The notes beneath the pieces are model-generated. The model ran no database searches. It had not been told where the DNA came from and saw only the letters and a list, made by a program, of their open reading frames with translations. DNA of 9,868 nt, taken from positions 1 through 9,868 of the forward strand of contig USBP01000028.1 in the NCBI GenBank assembly GCA_900552985.1, read 5' to 3'. Origin of the DNA: an uncultured Oscillospiraceae bacterium. GTDB taxonomy: Bacteria > Bacillota > Clostridia > Oscillospirales > Acutalibacteraceae. A program made the position numbers and the translations under genes. Of this stretch, positions 1 through 6,534 are shown one piece after another (within the stretch, counting starts at the first letter, position 1; each line of letters opens with the position of its first letter).

Positions 1-767
1 TGGACCCCGCCGCTCGCGGGCATCTCCAGCTCAAGGCCGGCTTTGATACCCTCCACACGGTCGTTGGCTGCGCCCCAATCTGTCATTACAAAGCCCTGGA
101 AGCCCCAGTCCTTACGCAGCACCTGATCGAGCAGCCATGCATTCTCTGAGGAATACACGCCGTTGATGCGGTTGTAGGAGCACATCACCGTCCATGGCTG
201 CGCTTTTTTGACGGCGGCTTCAAATGCAGGGAAATAAATCTCCCGCAGTGTGCGCTCATCCGCCACGGCAGAAACCGTCATGCGCCGGCGCTCCTGATTA
301 TTGGCGGCAAAGTGCTTGATGCTTGTGCCGACGTATTTGCTCTGCACCCCGCTGATGTAACTGGCCGCCATCTCCCCGGCCAGATACGGATCCTCTGAAA
401 AATACTCAAAATTCCGGCCGCACAGGGGTGAGCGCTTGATATTAACGGCCGGGCCCAGCAGGATCGCTACCTGCTCCGCCTGGCACTCCTCGCCAAGCGT
501 TTCGCCGAGGCGGCGCAAAAGCCCGCGGTTAAACGAGCTGGCGGTGCCGGCCGCTGTGGGGAAACAGACGGCCTGAATGGAATCGTTCAGGCCGAGGTTA
601 TCGGATTTGTCCGCCTGCTTGCGCAGGCCGTGCGGGCCGTCGCTCACCATCACGGATGGAATGCCGAGGCGTTCAATTCCTTTGAGATGCCAAAAGTCCA
701 CACCGGAGCACATGTCGATTTTTTCCTCCAGCGTCATCTGCTGTATCAGCTCTTTGATATTCGGCAA
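1..767 (-). CDS. Glycoside hydrolase family 3 beta-glucosidase, N-terminal part (truncated by window edge)
   Basis: The protein hydrolyses terminal beta-linked sugars (usually beta-glucosides) with a retaining mechanism. About 255 residues are visible; GH3 enzymes usually have 700-850, so the C-terminal sandwich domain and acid/base residue lie beyond position 1. Visible in order are the opening [12 protein letters not shown] (about 11-22), SDGPHGLR (about 42-49), [13 protein letters not shown] (about 117-129), the substrate-binding KHFAANNQE (151-159) and VMTDWGA with the nucleophile Asp at about 230. No signal peptide is seen, so it is probably cytoplasmic and acts on imported oligosaccharides. 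The start is inferred to be TTG at 767-765: AGGAG lies 9-10 bases upstream, and the frame has a stop two codons above. The overlapping ATGs at 774 and 777 are in other frames or lead straight to that stop. It has its own promoter and follows a terminator. The family is certain; the exact sugar specificity is not. Confidence 0.93.
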   Translation of the reverse strand, partial: MPNIKELIQQMTLEEKIDMCSGVDFWHLKGIERLGIPSVMVSDGPHGLRKQADKSDNLGLNDSIQAVCFPTAAGTASSFNRGLLRRLGETLGEECQAEQVAILLGPAVNIKRSPLCGRNFEYFSEDPYLAGEMAASYISGVQSKYVGTSIKHFAANNQERRRMTVSAVADERTLREIYFPAFEAAVKKAQPWTVMCSYNRINGVYSSENAWLLDQVLRKDWGFQGFVMTDWGAANDRVEGIKAGLELEMPASGGV

Positions 768-817
768 AATTCATCATTCTCCTCTCAATCAAGATTACCT
801 GCCATGAATTTGGGAAT

Positions 818-844
818 ATTATACATGATTTTGAGCTGTTTGAA
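818..844 (-). promoter_or_regulatory. Probable promoter of the GH3 gene
   Basis: A perfect -10 TATAAT lies at 823-818 on the minus strand, with a weak -35 TTCAAA at 844-839 and a 15-base spacer. It sits about 50 bases above the TTG start and below the terminator of the histidine kinase gene. The -10 is convincing; the short spacer and poor -35 suggest help from an activator, which would fit a sugar-induced glycosidase (inference). Confidence 0.45.
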
Positions 845-865
845 CAGAGCTTTTGGCGTGAATTT

Positions 866-908
866 GAAAACAATGGCTCGCCGCGCCTGTGAGCTGCGGC
901 AAGCCATT
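866..908 (-). terminator. Rho-independent terminator after the histidine kinase gene
   Basis: The two arms 908-896 and 884-872 form a 13-bp stem (AATGGCTTGCCGC with GCGGCGAGCCATT, one G-T wobble) around an 11-base loop, followed on the minus strand by the T-rich GTTTTC. It lies 14 bases after the histidine kinase stop codon and separates that unit from the GH3 gene. Confidence 0.8.
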
Positions 909-921
909 CAAAAAATGTGAG

Positions 922-1818
922 TCAACTGTTTTTCCAGCGGATGGAAATAGCAAAACGGCTGCCCTCCAACGATGCTGTGACCTCGCACCCCATCTGCTCT
1001 GCCAGCCGCTTTACAATTGCAAGGCCAAGGCCGGTGCTATGCCCGCTGCGCATCTGGTCGCCAGTATAAAAGCGGTCAAAAATATGCGGGATATCCTCCT
1101 TTTTCAGCAACTGCGTATCATTGGCGAACACAGTCGTCACAGCCGTGCCGGCACGCGCCGTCACCCATACCTCGCTGTGCGCATACCGGAGGATGTTTTG
1201 CAGCAGGTTCGCAAAAATGCGCTGCGCAGCGTCCGCATCTGCCCAGACGGCAGGCAGATGCTCCGGCACCTCAACATGCATCTCAAGCCGCTTCCCAGTA
1301 AAATCGTCATAGAAGGCAGCCAGCTGCGCGCTCAGAATCACACTCAGATCAACCGGCGCCGGGTGCAGGTCGTATTCATTGGCATCCAGCCGTGAAAGCT
1401 CATAAAACCCACCAATCAGCGTTTGCAGGGAGCGGGTGCGCGCGCTGACCACCTCCATTGCGTGCGCGCGCTCCTCCGGGGTGGTGCGGCTATCCTGTGC
1501 AAGCTGCAAATAACCGATGATCGAGGTCAGCGGCGTGCGCAGATCATGAGAGATGTTGGCAATCTGGCGGCGCAGCTCCTTCCCGGCAAGCGCATGATGG
1601 ATTTCCTCTGTTTGCCGCTGATCCAGCGTTTGATTGATCGCCTCAAAAAGCGATTCCATCTCCCGATCGGGCGAGGCGAGATGCAGCCGCCGGTTGCCGC
1701 CCTCCCGGTTGATTGCCTCAAGCTCCCGGCGCGCTTTGCGGAGATTGGCGCGCTGTAGAAAGAACAGGGCGGCAAACAACGCCGCCAGGGCCCCGAGCAA
1801 GATGGCAGCCAGTAGCAT
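922..1818 (-). CDS. Sensor histidine kinase with a single short membrane anchor
   Basis: This kinase should autophosphorylate and pass phosphate to the response regulator encoded at 4734-4039. The protein (298 aa) has one hydrophobic segment (2-21), a linker with no room for an extracellular sensor domain, the H box NISHDLRTPLTS with the phospho-accepting His at 91, the N box FANLLQNILRYA (202-213), the F box IFDRFYTGD (246-254) and the G2 box STGLGLAIVKRL (261-272). The G1 region reads FANDT rather than a classic DxGxG; comparable changes occur in bacitracin-type kinases. The ATG at 1818 is chosen because a G-rich site (GGGGGGA) lies 6 bases upstream; an ATG at 1839 and a TTG at 1899 are in frame but lack such a site. 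With no sensor domain it probably reads the state of the adjacent ABC transporter (inference). It lies 267 bases after the permease and is followed by a terminator. Confidence 0.92.
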   Translation of the reverse strand: MLLAAILLGALAALFAALFFLQRANLRKARRELEAINREGGNRRLHLASPDREMESLFEAINQTLDQRQTEEIHHALAGKELRRQIANISHDLRTPLTSIIGYLQLAQDSRTTPEERAHAMEVVSARTRSLQTLIGGFYELSRLDANEYDLHPAPVDLSVILSAQLAAFYDDFTGKRLEMHVEVPEHLPAVWADADAAQRIFANLLQNILRYAHSEVWVTARAGTAVTTVFANDTQLLKKEDIPHIFDRFYTGDQMRSGHSTGLGLAIVKRLAEQMGCEVTASLEGSRFAISIRWKNS

Positions 1819-2085
1819 TCTGAATCCCCCCGCTTTCATCAAAAATGACAGTTTGATATTGATATGAAAGGAGAACGCTGGAAGGCCCTGCGCGGTCAAA
1901 AAGCGCAGAAGCCCTCCGGTTATCTCCGCCTGGGTATCCAGCCCCGATCTCCATCACAGCCGTTCAGGGCTTTCAATGCAGTTATGGTTCCATCCTCCGG
2001 CAGAATCTGGGTTTTCCTTTTCGCTTCTGCGTTTCTGCCGCCGCATTTGCAGGCTGACGACTCCGGCGTTTCAGCGTCTGCCGGC

Positions 2086-2883
2086 TTATTTTACTTCCCT
2101 GCGGCGGAAGAGCAGATAGCCCAGGATTGATGAGACTGCAAACCATCCGATTCCCACCAGAAGGCACCACGGGATGATCTCCGGCTGCACCGGTTGCGCC
2201 GCAGGCCCCGGACCGCCCAGCATAAAGCCCGCGCCGCCGGTGAGCTGCTCAAACTGCCGGGAGATCGTCACCTGATAGAGCGCGTGGACTGCGGGCCGCA
2301 TCTCACTCAGTATGCCGAGCACAGGGCCGGGGAAGGAAAACACAATCATCGCACTGAAACCATAAAGCGTATTGCTGCGAAAAGCAAAAACCAATAGATT
2401 TAAAACGCCCAGCATGCCGAGCCATAACGGCAAAGACAATGCTGTTTTTTCAAGAAACAGCGACATCTCCTGCCATGCAATCGGCTCATGCGAACCAATC
2501 TGTGTAAACAGCAACGCGCTTGCAGAATAAAACACCAGCACCACTGCAATGGTAACCAGCATCAGGACGATTTCCACCGCCAGCTTGCCGAAATAAATTT
2601 TTCCACGGCTGATGCCAAAGGAAACCGCATTTTTCAGCGTGCCATGCTTGTATTCATCAGAAAACACTGCGTCCACTACAATTGTTAAAAGGGCGAAGCA
2701 CATCGGCATCAGCATAATGCCGAAATAGAGCGGAAAACCGAAATTCAAAATCCCCGCCATGGAAAATATCACGCGCAGCAGGGCGTTTCCACCAATGCAC
2801 AGCAATGCAGTAATGAGCAAAAACAGCTTGGTATATCTTCGGTGGAAGGTTTTATACAGCTCACTGCTGATATAGTCAAGCAT
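2086..2883 (-). CDS. ABC-2 type transporter permease (BcrB/lantibiotic-immunity type)
   Basis: This is the membrane partner of the ATPase encoded just upstream. The 265-aa protein shows about six hydrophobic segments (roughly 18-38, 53-73, 100-127, 147-168, 172-192, 237-259) and, after the second, the ABC-2 signature DEYKHGT (76-82) followed by SRGKIYFGK. It ends in a basic tail (FRRREVK). There is no large extracellular loop, so it is a BcrB/LanE-G-like exporter half rather than a BceB-type detector permease. The ATG lies inside the end of the ATPase gene (8-base overlap), which implies translational coupling. The family usually removes peptide antibiotics or lantibiotics from the membrane; the actual substrate cannot be read from the sequence. 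Confidence 0.9.
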   Translation of the reverse strand: MLDYISSELYKTFHRRYTKLFLLITALLCIGGNALLRVIFSMAGILNFGFPLYFGIMLMPMCFALLTIVVDAVFSDEYKHGTLKNAVSFGISRGKIYFGKLAVEIVLMLVTIAVVLVFYSASALLFTQIGSHEPIAWQEMSLFLEKTALSLPLWLGMLGVLNLLVFAFRSNTLYGFSAMIVFSFPGPVLGILSEMRPAVHALYQVTISRQFEQLTGGAGFMLGGPGPAAQPVQPEIIPWCLLVGIGWFAVSSILGYLLFRRREVK

Positions 2884-3814
2884 TCTGCCTGCCCTCCTCT
2901 CCGATCAGCTGAAGGAAATATTCCTCCAGGTTGGAGCCCTGATTGACCACGCCGGAAATTTCCACGCCGTTGGCCGCCAGGACATGCGTCACTTTTGCGG
3001 GCGCCTCCAGGAATGCATAAAGCCGGATTTTTCCACCGGGCAGGATTTCATAGTTTGTGCAGCCCAGCTCCCGCTCGATGGCGACGGCAGCCTTCTCGGC
3101 GCTGTCCACCATAAGCTCCAGGCACTCGCGGCAGCGCTCACGCAGCACCTTTTCCGAAATTTGTTCAATGAGCTTGCCGTGATGGATAAAGCCGTAGCAG
3201 GTTGCAAGGCTTTCCAGCTCGCTGAGGATGTGGCTGGAGATGAGCACGGTCACTCCGTTTTCCTCGCACATCCGCTGGATCAGGGTGCGAAAATGCGCGA
3301 TTCCCATGGGGTCGAGCCCGTTGATCGGCTCATCGAGCAGAAGCAGAGCCGGCCGGTTCATCAGCGCAAGCGCGAGCCCAAGGCGCTGCTTCATGCCAAG
3401 AGAAAAATCCTTAAACTTTTTGCTTCCTGTGTTGCTCAGATCTACCAGCTGAAGCGCGTCGTCAATGCACCCTTTGCCCACAACGCCCCGTTGGCGGCGG
3501 TAGTATTCCAAATTCTCTCGCGCTGTAAAAAATGGAAAAAAGCTCGGCGTTTCCACCACCGCGCCAAGATTTGCGCGCTGCCGGTCAAGCCCGGCCGGCG
3601 AGGATTCCGAAAACAGCTCCAATTCGCCTGAGCTGGGTAAGGTCTGGCCAGTCAGCATCCGCAGCAGGGTGGTTTTCCCTGCGCCATTCTGCCCTACCAA
3701 GCCATAAATCTGCCCCTGCTGAAGGGATAGACTGACATGATCCACAGCCATAGCGGCGCCGTAGCGTTTGGTGAGCTGGCGGGTCGCCAAAATTGTCTGC
3801 GCCATATTTTTCAT
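2876..3814 (-). CDS. ABC transporter ATP-binding protein (BcrA type)
   Basis: This cytoplasmic ATPase powers the permease encoded downstream. About 312 aa: Walker A GQNGAGKTT (41-49), signature FSLGMKQR (137-144) in place of LSGGQ, Walker B LLLLDEP (157-163) with D-loop NGLD, and the switch His in SSH (193-195). The C-terminal 100 residues form the extension common in BcrA/drug-export ATPases. The SGxxxR-like SLGMKQRL form of the signature is typical of bacitracin/lantibiotic-resistance ATPases. The start is ambiguous: a GTG (3817), an ATG (3814) and an ATG (3805) are all in frame behind AGGAAAGG; 3814 has the best spacing to AGGA, and 3805 would give MAQTILATRQL, also a natural beginning. 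The gene begins a two-gene unit with the permease and sits behind phased repeats likely to be response-regulator boxes. Confidence 0.94.
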   Translation of the reverse strand: MKNMAQTILATRQLTKRYGAAMAVDHVSLSLQQGQIYGLVGQNGAGKTTLLRMLTGQTLPSSGELELFSESSPAGLDRQRANLGAVVETPSFFPFFTARENLEYYRRQRGVVGKGCIDDALQLVDLSNTGSKKFKDFSLGMKQRLGLALALMNRPALLLLDEPINGLDPMGIAHFRTLIQRMCEENGVTVLISSHILSELESLATCYGFIHHGKLIEQISEKVLRERCRECLELMVDSAEKAAVAIERELGCTNYEILPGGKIRLYAFLEAPAKVTHVLAANGVEISGVVNQGSNLEEYFLQLIGEEGRQNA

Positions 3815-3873
3815 CACCTTTCCTGATTGTAAGCGCCCTATCTCTCAAGGGCTGGACATAGCATACCGCCCCC

Positions 3874-3917
3874 AAAACAAGAAAGGCATAAAAAAGCTTA
3901 AAGAAAGTTTAAAGAAA
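3874..3917 (-). promoter_or_regulatory. 11-bp phased direct repeats: candidate response-regulator binding site
   Basis: On the minus strand, two near-identical 11-mers lie head to tail: TTTCTTTAAAC (3917-3907) and TTTCTTTAAGC (3906-3896). Two looser copies continue in phase, TTTTTTATGCC (3895-3885) and TTTCTTGTTTT (3884-3874). OmpR/PhoB-family dimers typically bind direct repeats spaced 11 bp, about one helical turn. The array lies about 60-100 bases above the ATPase start, with a weak -10 (TATGCT, 3865-3860) downstream and no good -35, as expected of an activated promoter. Assignment to the regulator at 4734-4039 is inference. Confidence 0.6.
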
Positions 3918-4038
3918 TCACCGGCCGGACGCCGGATCATCAGGCCTCAAACCTGAGACCGTGAAACCTTATGCAACTCTTCCGGGCGAGAGCCGTTCAT
4001 TCGCAGGGATGACGGATAAAATCTGATATCAGTGGGAA

Positions 4039-4734
4039 TTATTTTTCCTGCGCCATTTTAAAGCCGATGCCCCAAACGGTTTTGATATATTCCATATCCG
4101 GGTCCGCCCTATGAAGCTTGGCCCGAAGGTTGGAGATATGGACGTTCACCGTGTTATCCTCCCCGTAATATGGCTCGCCCCACACCTGCTCATAGAGGTT
4201 CTCCCGCGTAAACACACGGCGCGGATAGCGCATCAGCAGCTCTAAAATTGAAAATTCCCGCGCAGTCAATGCGAGCTTCTGTCCGTTCGCCTCAGCCTCC
4301 AGCGTTCCGCAGTCGAGCGTCAGCCGGCCGACATGCAGCCGTATCTCCTGCCCGCCGGGAGAAAACAGCTGGTATCTTCTCAGCTGGGCCTCTACCCGGG
4401 CGAGAACCTCCTCGTTTTCAAACGGCTTTTGGATAAAATCATCCGCACCCAGGCGCAGGGCATTGACACGGGCATCCAGCCCCGCCTTTGCCGAGATGAC
4501 AATCACCGGCATTGTCCGCTCCGCTCGCAGCCAGGCAATTAGTTCCTCTCCCGGCAGGCCGGGCAGCATCAGGTCAAGCAGGAGAAGGTCATATTCCTCC
4601 ATTTGCAGCCGGAGCTGAGCTTCCGTGCCGGAAAAGGCGCTGTCCGCCCGGTAGCCTGCACCGGATAAAACCCGGCACAACAGCGCGTTGATATCAGAAT
4701 CATCCTCCACAACCAGAATGCGGCTGGTATCCAT
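4039..4734 (-). CDS. OmpR/PhoB-family response regulator
   Basis: This DNA-binding regulator is the likely partner of the kinase at 1818-922. The 231-aa protein has a receiver domain (about 4-118) with the acidic pair Asp11/Asp12, phospho-acceptor Asp54 in LLLLDLMLPG, the switch Ser81 in VIVISA and Lys103 in QKPF. A winged-helix effector domain follows (about 132-229) with LTAREFSILELLM, the recognition-helix region NTVNVHISNLRAKL and the closing wing TVWGIGFKM. The start is ATG 4734, because AGGAGG lies 9 bases upstream; a longer reading to 4797 would run through the promoter. A strong promoter sits directly above, so it is transcribed apart from the ABC genes although they lie next on the same strand. 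Regulator, ABC pair and kinase together resemble bacitracin/lantibiotic-response modules, with the kinase unusually placed last. Confidence 0.95.
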   Translation of the reverse strand: MDTSRILVVEDDSDINALLCRVLSGAGYRADSAFSGTEAQLRLQMEEYDLLLLDLMLPGLPGEELIAWLRAERTMPVIVISAKAGLDARVNALRLGADDFIQKPFENEEVLARVEAQLRRYQLFSPGGQEIRLHVGRLTLDCGTLEAEANGQKLALTAREFSILELLMRYPRRVFTRENLYEQVWGEPYYGEDNTVNVHISNLRAKLHRADPDMEYIKTVWGIGFKMAQEK

Positions 4735-4768
4735 CCTGTGATCCCTCCTGTTTTCCTCTGTTAATGAG

Positions 4769-4797
4769 AGTATACACAAAGCGTGTGAAAAAAGCAA
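4769..4797 (-). promoter_or_regulatory. Promoter of the response regulator gene
   Basis: The -35 TTGCTT (4797-4792) and -10 TATACT (4774-4769) are separated by exactly 17 bases, a good sigma-A match, with AGGAGG and the ATG about 30 bases further on. The -35 hexamer lies inside the T-run of the terminator of the upstream oadB unit. Confidence 0.7.
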
Positions 4798-4826
4798 AGG
4801 CGGCCGCGCCTCCCCGGCGGACCGCC
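4789..4826 (-). terminator. Rho-independent terminator after the oadB unit
   Basis: GGCGGTC (4826-4820) pairs with GGCCGCC (4805-4799), one G-T wobble, with a GC-rich loop that can pair further, followed by TTTGCTTTTTT on the minus strand. It starts 27 bases after the stop of the small membrane protein gene. Confidence 0.75.
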
Positions 4827-4853
4827 CTGTTATGGATTCGGATAAAGTGGCTG

Positions 4854-5084
4854 CTACTTGCCGGCAGCTTCCTTCTGCGCGCGCTTTTCCAGCTTTTTCG
4901 CCTTGCGCGCCTCTTCTCGTTTTGTCAGCACGGGGTCAATCTTCATCACCAGCACCACCAGTAGCGTAATCAGAAGAATAACGATTAAAATGCCGCCCAT
5001 CCCCTTGCCCATAAACCCGAGCGAGGTGATAAAATTTTGGAGCCGCTCTTCCCACGGAATCGACAAAAGCATAAAATCAGCCAT
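4854..5084 (-). CDS. OadG-related small membrane subunit
   Basis: A 76-aa protein with an amphipathic N-terminus (MADFMLLSIPWEERLQNF), a GFMGKGMGG turn, one membrane helix (about 29-47) and a highly charged, mostly basic tail (54-76, KREEARKAKKLEKRAQK). Size, topology and position directly after oadB match the OadG-related small subunits found beside stand-alone OadB proteins in Firmicutes. It is not a classic gamma subunit: it has no proline/alanine linker and no His-rich metal-binding tail. It probably stabilises or docks the beta subunit in the membrane (inference). The ATG has AGGAGG 9 bases upstream and lies 19 bases after the oadB stop, so the two are co-transcribed; a terminator follows. 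Confidence 0.8.
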   Translation of the reverse strand: MADFMLLSIPWEERLQNFITSLGFMGKGMGGILIVILLITLLVVLVMKIDPVLTKREEARKAKKLEKRAQKEAAGK

Positions 5085-5103
5085 TCAAATTCTCCTCCTT
5101 CTC

Positions 5104-6234
5104 TTACTGGAAAAAGCCGAGGATCACACCGCCTGCCACGACGGATGCGATCTGGCCGGAAACATTCGCGCCGACTGCCTCCATAAGCAGGTGGTTTTCC
5201 TTATCTTCCGCGAGGCCAAGCTTTTGCACAACGCGCGCCGCCATCGGGAAGGCAGAAATACCTGCTGCGCCAATCATGGGGTTGACCTTGTTTTTCGTGA
5301 AGAGGTTGAGGATCTTAGCGAACATCACGCCGCCAAAGGTATCGAACACAAAGGCCAGCAGGCCAAGGACGATGATCATCAGCGTTTCAACCGTTACAAA
5401 CTGCTCCGCACGCATGCTGAAGGAGATCGTAATGCCAAGCAAAAGCGTAATAATATTGGCAAACTCATTCTGCGCCGTTTCAGACAGGCGCTTGAGCACG
5501 CCGCACTCGCGCAGCAGGTTGCCGAACATCAAGAAACCGACAAGGGAAACGGACATTGGGGCAACCAGGCCCGCGATAATGGTGACCATGATCGGGAAGA
5601 GGATGCGCGTGCGCTTGGAGATCGTCTTCGCTTTCACGTGCGGCATCCGGATCAGGCGCTCCTTTTTCGTGGTAATCGCCTTAATGACAACCGGCTGGAT
5701 GATGGGCACCAGCGCCATATAGGAATAGGCGGCCACCGCAATCGCGCCCACGTAGGTGGAGCCGAGCACCTGGGAAACCAGGAGAGCCGTCGGGCCGTCC
5801 GCCGCGCCGATGATGCCGATGGAGGCCGCATCCTTCAGGTCAAAGCCCAGGAGCGTAGCCGCAGCAATGGCAAAGAAAATGCCGAACTGCGCCGCCGCGC
5901 CAAACAGGAACATCTTCGGGTTAGAGAGCAGCGGGCCAAAATCGATCATTGCGCCAATGCCGATGAACAGCAAAATCGGCAGCGCTTCCGACGCTTCGAT
6001 GCCCACCTCAAACAGCCATTGGATGATGCCGTGCGTTTCGCCAACGCCCTCCATGTACTGATCAATTACGCCGGTGAACGGCAGGTTCACCAAAATTGCG
6101 CCAAAGCCCATGGGCATGAGCAGGGCGGGCTCAAAATCCTTGTAAATCGCAAGGTAGATGAGAATGCCCCCCACGATATACATCACAACCTGCTGCCAGG
6201 TGATTGCCAGCAGCCCTTCCCAAAGGAAGCTCAT
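5104..6234 (-). CDS. oadB: Sodium-ion-translocating decarboxylase beta subunit (OadB/GcdB/MmdB family)
   Basis: In characterised complexes this integral membrane subunit decarboxylates carboxybiotin and couples the reaction to Na+ export. The 376-aa protein is strongly hydrophobic throughout. Residues shown to matter in the Klebsiella enzyme (433 aa) are all found with the same spacing: Asp146 in GAADGPT (Klebsiella Asp203), Tyr172 in YSYMALVP (Tyr229), and Asn318, Gly322, Ser327 and Arg334 in NPMIGAAGISAFPMAAR (Asn373, Gly377, Ser382, Arg389). It should therefore be catalytically competent. The ATG has AGGGGG 10 bases upstream. No carboxyltransferase alpha subunit or biotin carrier is present in the window; the partner, if any, is encoded elsewhere. 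Whether it serves oxaloacetate, glutaconyl-CoA or methylmalonyl-CoA decarboxylase cannot be decided. Expression is governed by a long leader with an attenuator. Confidence 0.93.
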   Translation of the reverse strand: MSFLWEGLLAITWQQVVMYIVGGILIYLAIYKDFEPALLMPMGFGAILVNLPFTGVIDQYMEGVGETHGIIQWLFEVGIEASEALPILLFIGIGAMIDFGPLLSNPKMFLFGAAAQFGIFFAIAAATLLGFDLKDAASIGIIGAADGPTALLVSQVLGSTYVGAIAVAAYSYMALVPIIQPVVIKAITTKKERLIRMPHVKAKTISKRTRILFPIMVTIIAGLVAPMSVSLVGFLMFGNLLRECGVLKRLSETAQNEFANIITLLLGITISFSMRAEQFVTVETLMIIVLGLLAFVFDTFGGVMFAKILNLFTKNKVNPMIGAAGISAFPMAARVVQKLGLAEDKENHLLMEAVGANVSGQIASVVAGGVILGFFQ

Positions 6235-6271
6235 TTGTTACATTCCCCCTGTGTTGTTTTGAAATCTTTAT

Positions 6272-6318
6272 CAAAAAACGAGGCCTGTGCCCCTTCCCGC
6301 AGGAAACACAGGTCTCGT
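6272..6318 (-). terminator. Leader (attenuator) terminator upstream of oadB
   Basis: The arm ACGAGACCTGTG (6318-6307) pairs with CACAGGCCTCGT (6289-6278), one A-C mismatch, enclosing a small inner hairpin TTCC/GGAA, and is followed at once by six T (6278-6273). It lies about 40 bases upstream of the oadB start and about 100 bases after the transcription start, so it would stop transcripts before the gene. Its 5' arm overlaps the 3' strand of the aptamer's closing helix and can also pair with an earlier CACAGG (6347-6342), giving mutually exclusive structures. Confidence 0.85.
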
Positions 6319-6417
6319 CATTTCATGCTAAACCAGAAGCGCCTGTGCCGGCCGCTCCACGATGTTGATTTAGCCGCACCGCAAAGAGATCCCCCACAAT
6401 GCCGACTACTCCCCTAT
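6308..6417 (-). promoter_or_regulatory. Riboswitch-like aptamer upstream of oadB, resembling the yybP-ykoY (Mn2+) class
   Basis: Directly after the promoter the transcript reads ATAGGGGAGTAG (6417-6406), the 5' hallmark of yybP-ykoY RNAs. A long hairpin follows (TAGTC-GCATTG pairing with CGGTGC-GGCTA), then TCAACAT (6368-6362) and GAGACC (6316-6311), also in the order seen in that class. ATAGG (6417-6413) pairs with CCTGT (6312-6308) as closing helix P1. P1 and the terminator share CCTGT, so a ligand-stabilised P1 would block termination: an ON switch, as known for Mn2+ riboswitches. The attenuator logic is seen directly; the class assignment rests on remembered consensus and is not verified. 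Another ion-sensing class (for example Na+) would suit the gene's function and cannot be excluded. Confidence 0.55.
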
Positions 6418-6427
6418 TGCTGCCATT

Positions 6428-6456
6428 ATTATAAACAAATCCTTCCTGCCTGTCAA
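6428..6456 (-). promoter_or_regulatory. Consensus sigma-A promoter of the oadB leader
   Basis: A perfect TTGACA (6456-6451), a 17-base spacer and a perfect TATAAT (6433-6428) on the minus strand. The start of transcription should fall near 6420, directly in front of the aptamer. Such a full-consensus promoter implies strong constitutive initiation, with control exerted afterwards by the attenuator. Confidence 0.9.
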
Positions 6457-6534
6457 TCAAAAGCGGATAAATTCGCGCTGCCGGCAGCCCTCTCAAAACA
6501 GGGGCGCGTGCCTTTCACAGGCTGATACTGCCAA

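Noticed and set aside
1819..2085. Possible small or decayed gene between permease and kinase
   Set aside because: Short frames exist on both strands, but none has a ribosome site, membrane segment or family resemblance. Left as non-coding.
3915..3960. Terminator of the response regulator gene
   Set aside because: Small GC hairpins (CCGGC/GCCGG, TCAGG/CCTGA) lie here, and T-rich DNA follows, but the stems are only 5 bp and the T-rich part is better explained by the phased repeats.
4858..6525. 555-codon open frame on the plus strand
   Set aside because: It is antisense to oadB, its small partner and the leader. Its composition (runs of His, Arg, Asp, Gln) is that of a mirrored membrane-protein gene; it has no family resemblance and would cross the terminator and promoter.
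6457..6534. Terminator after the Xre gene
   Set aside because: GCTGCCGGCAGC is a perfect palindrome but no T-run follows it directly.
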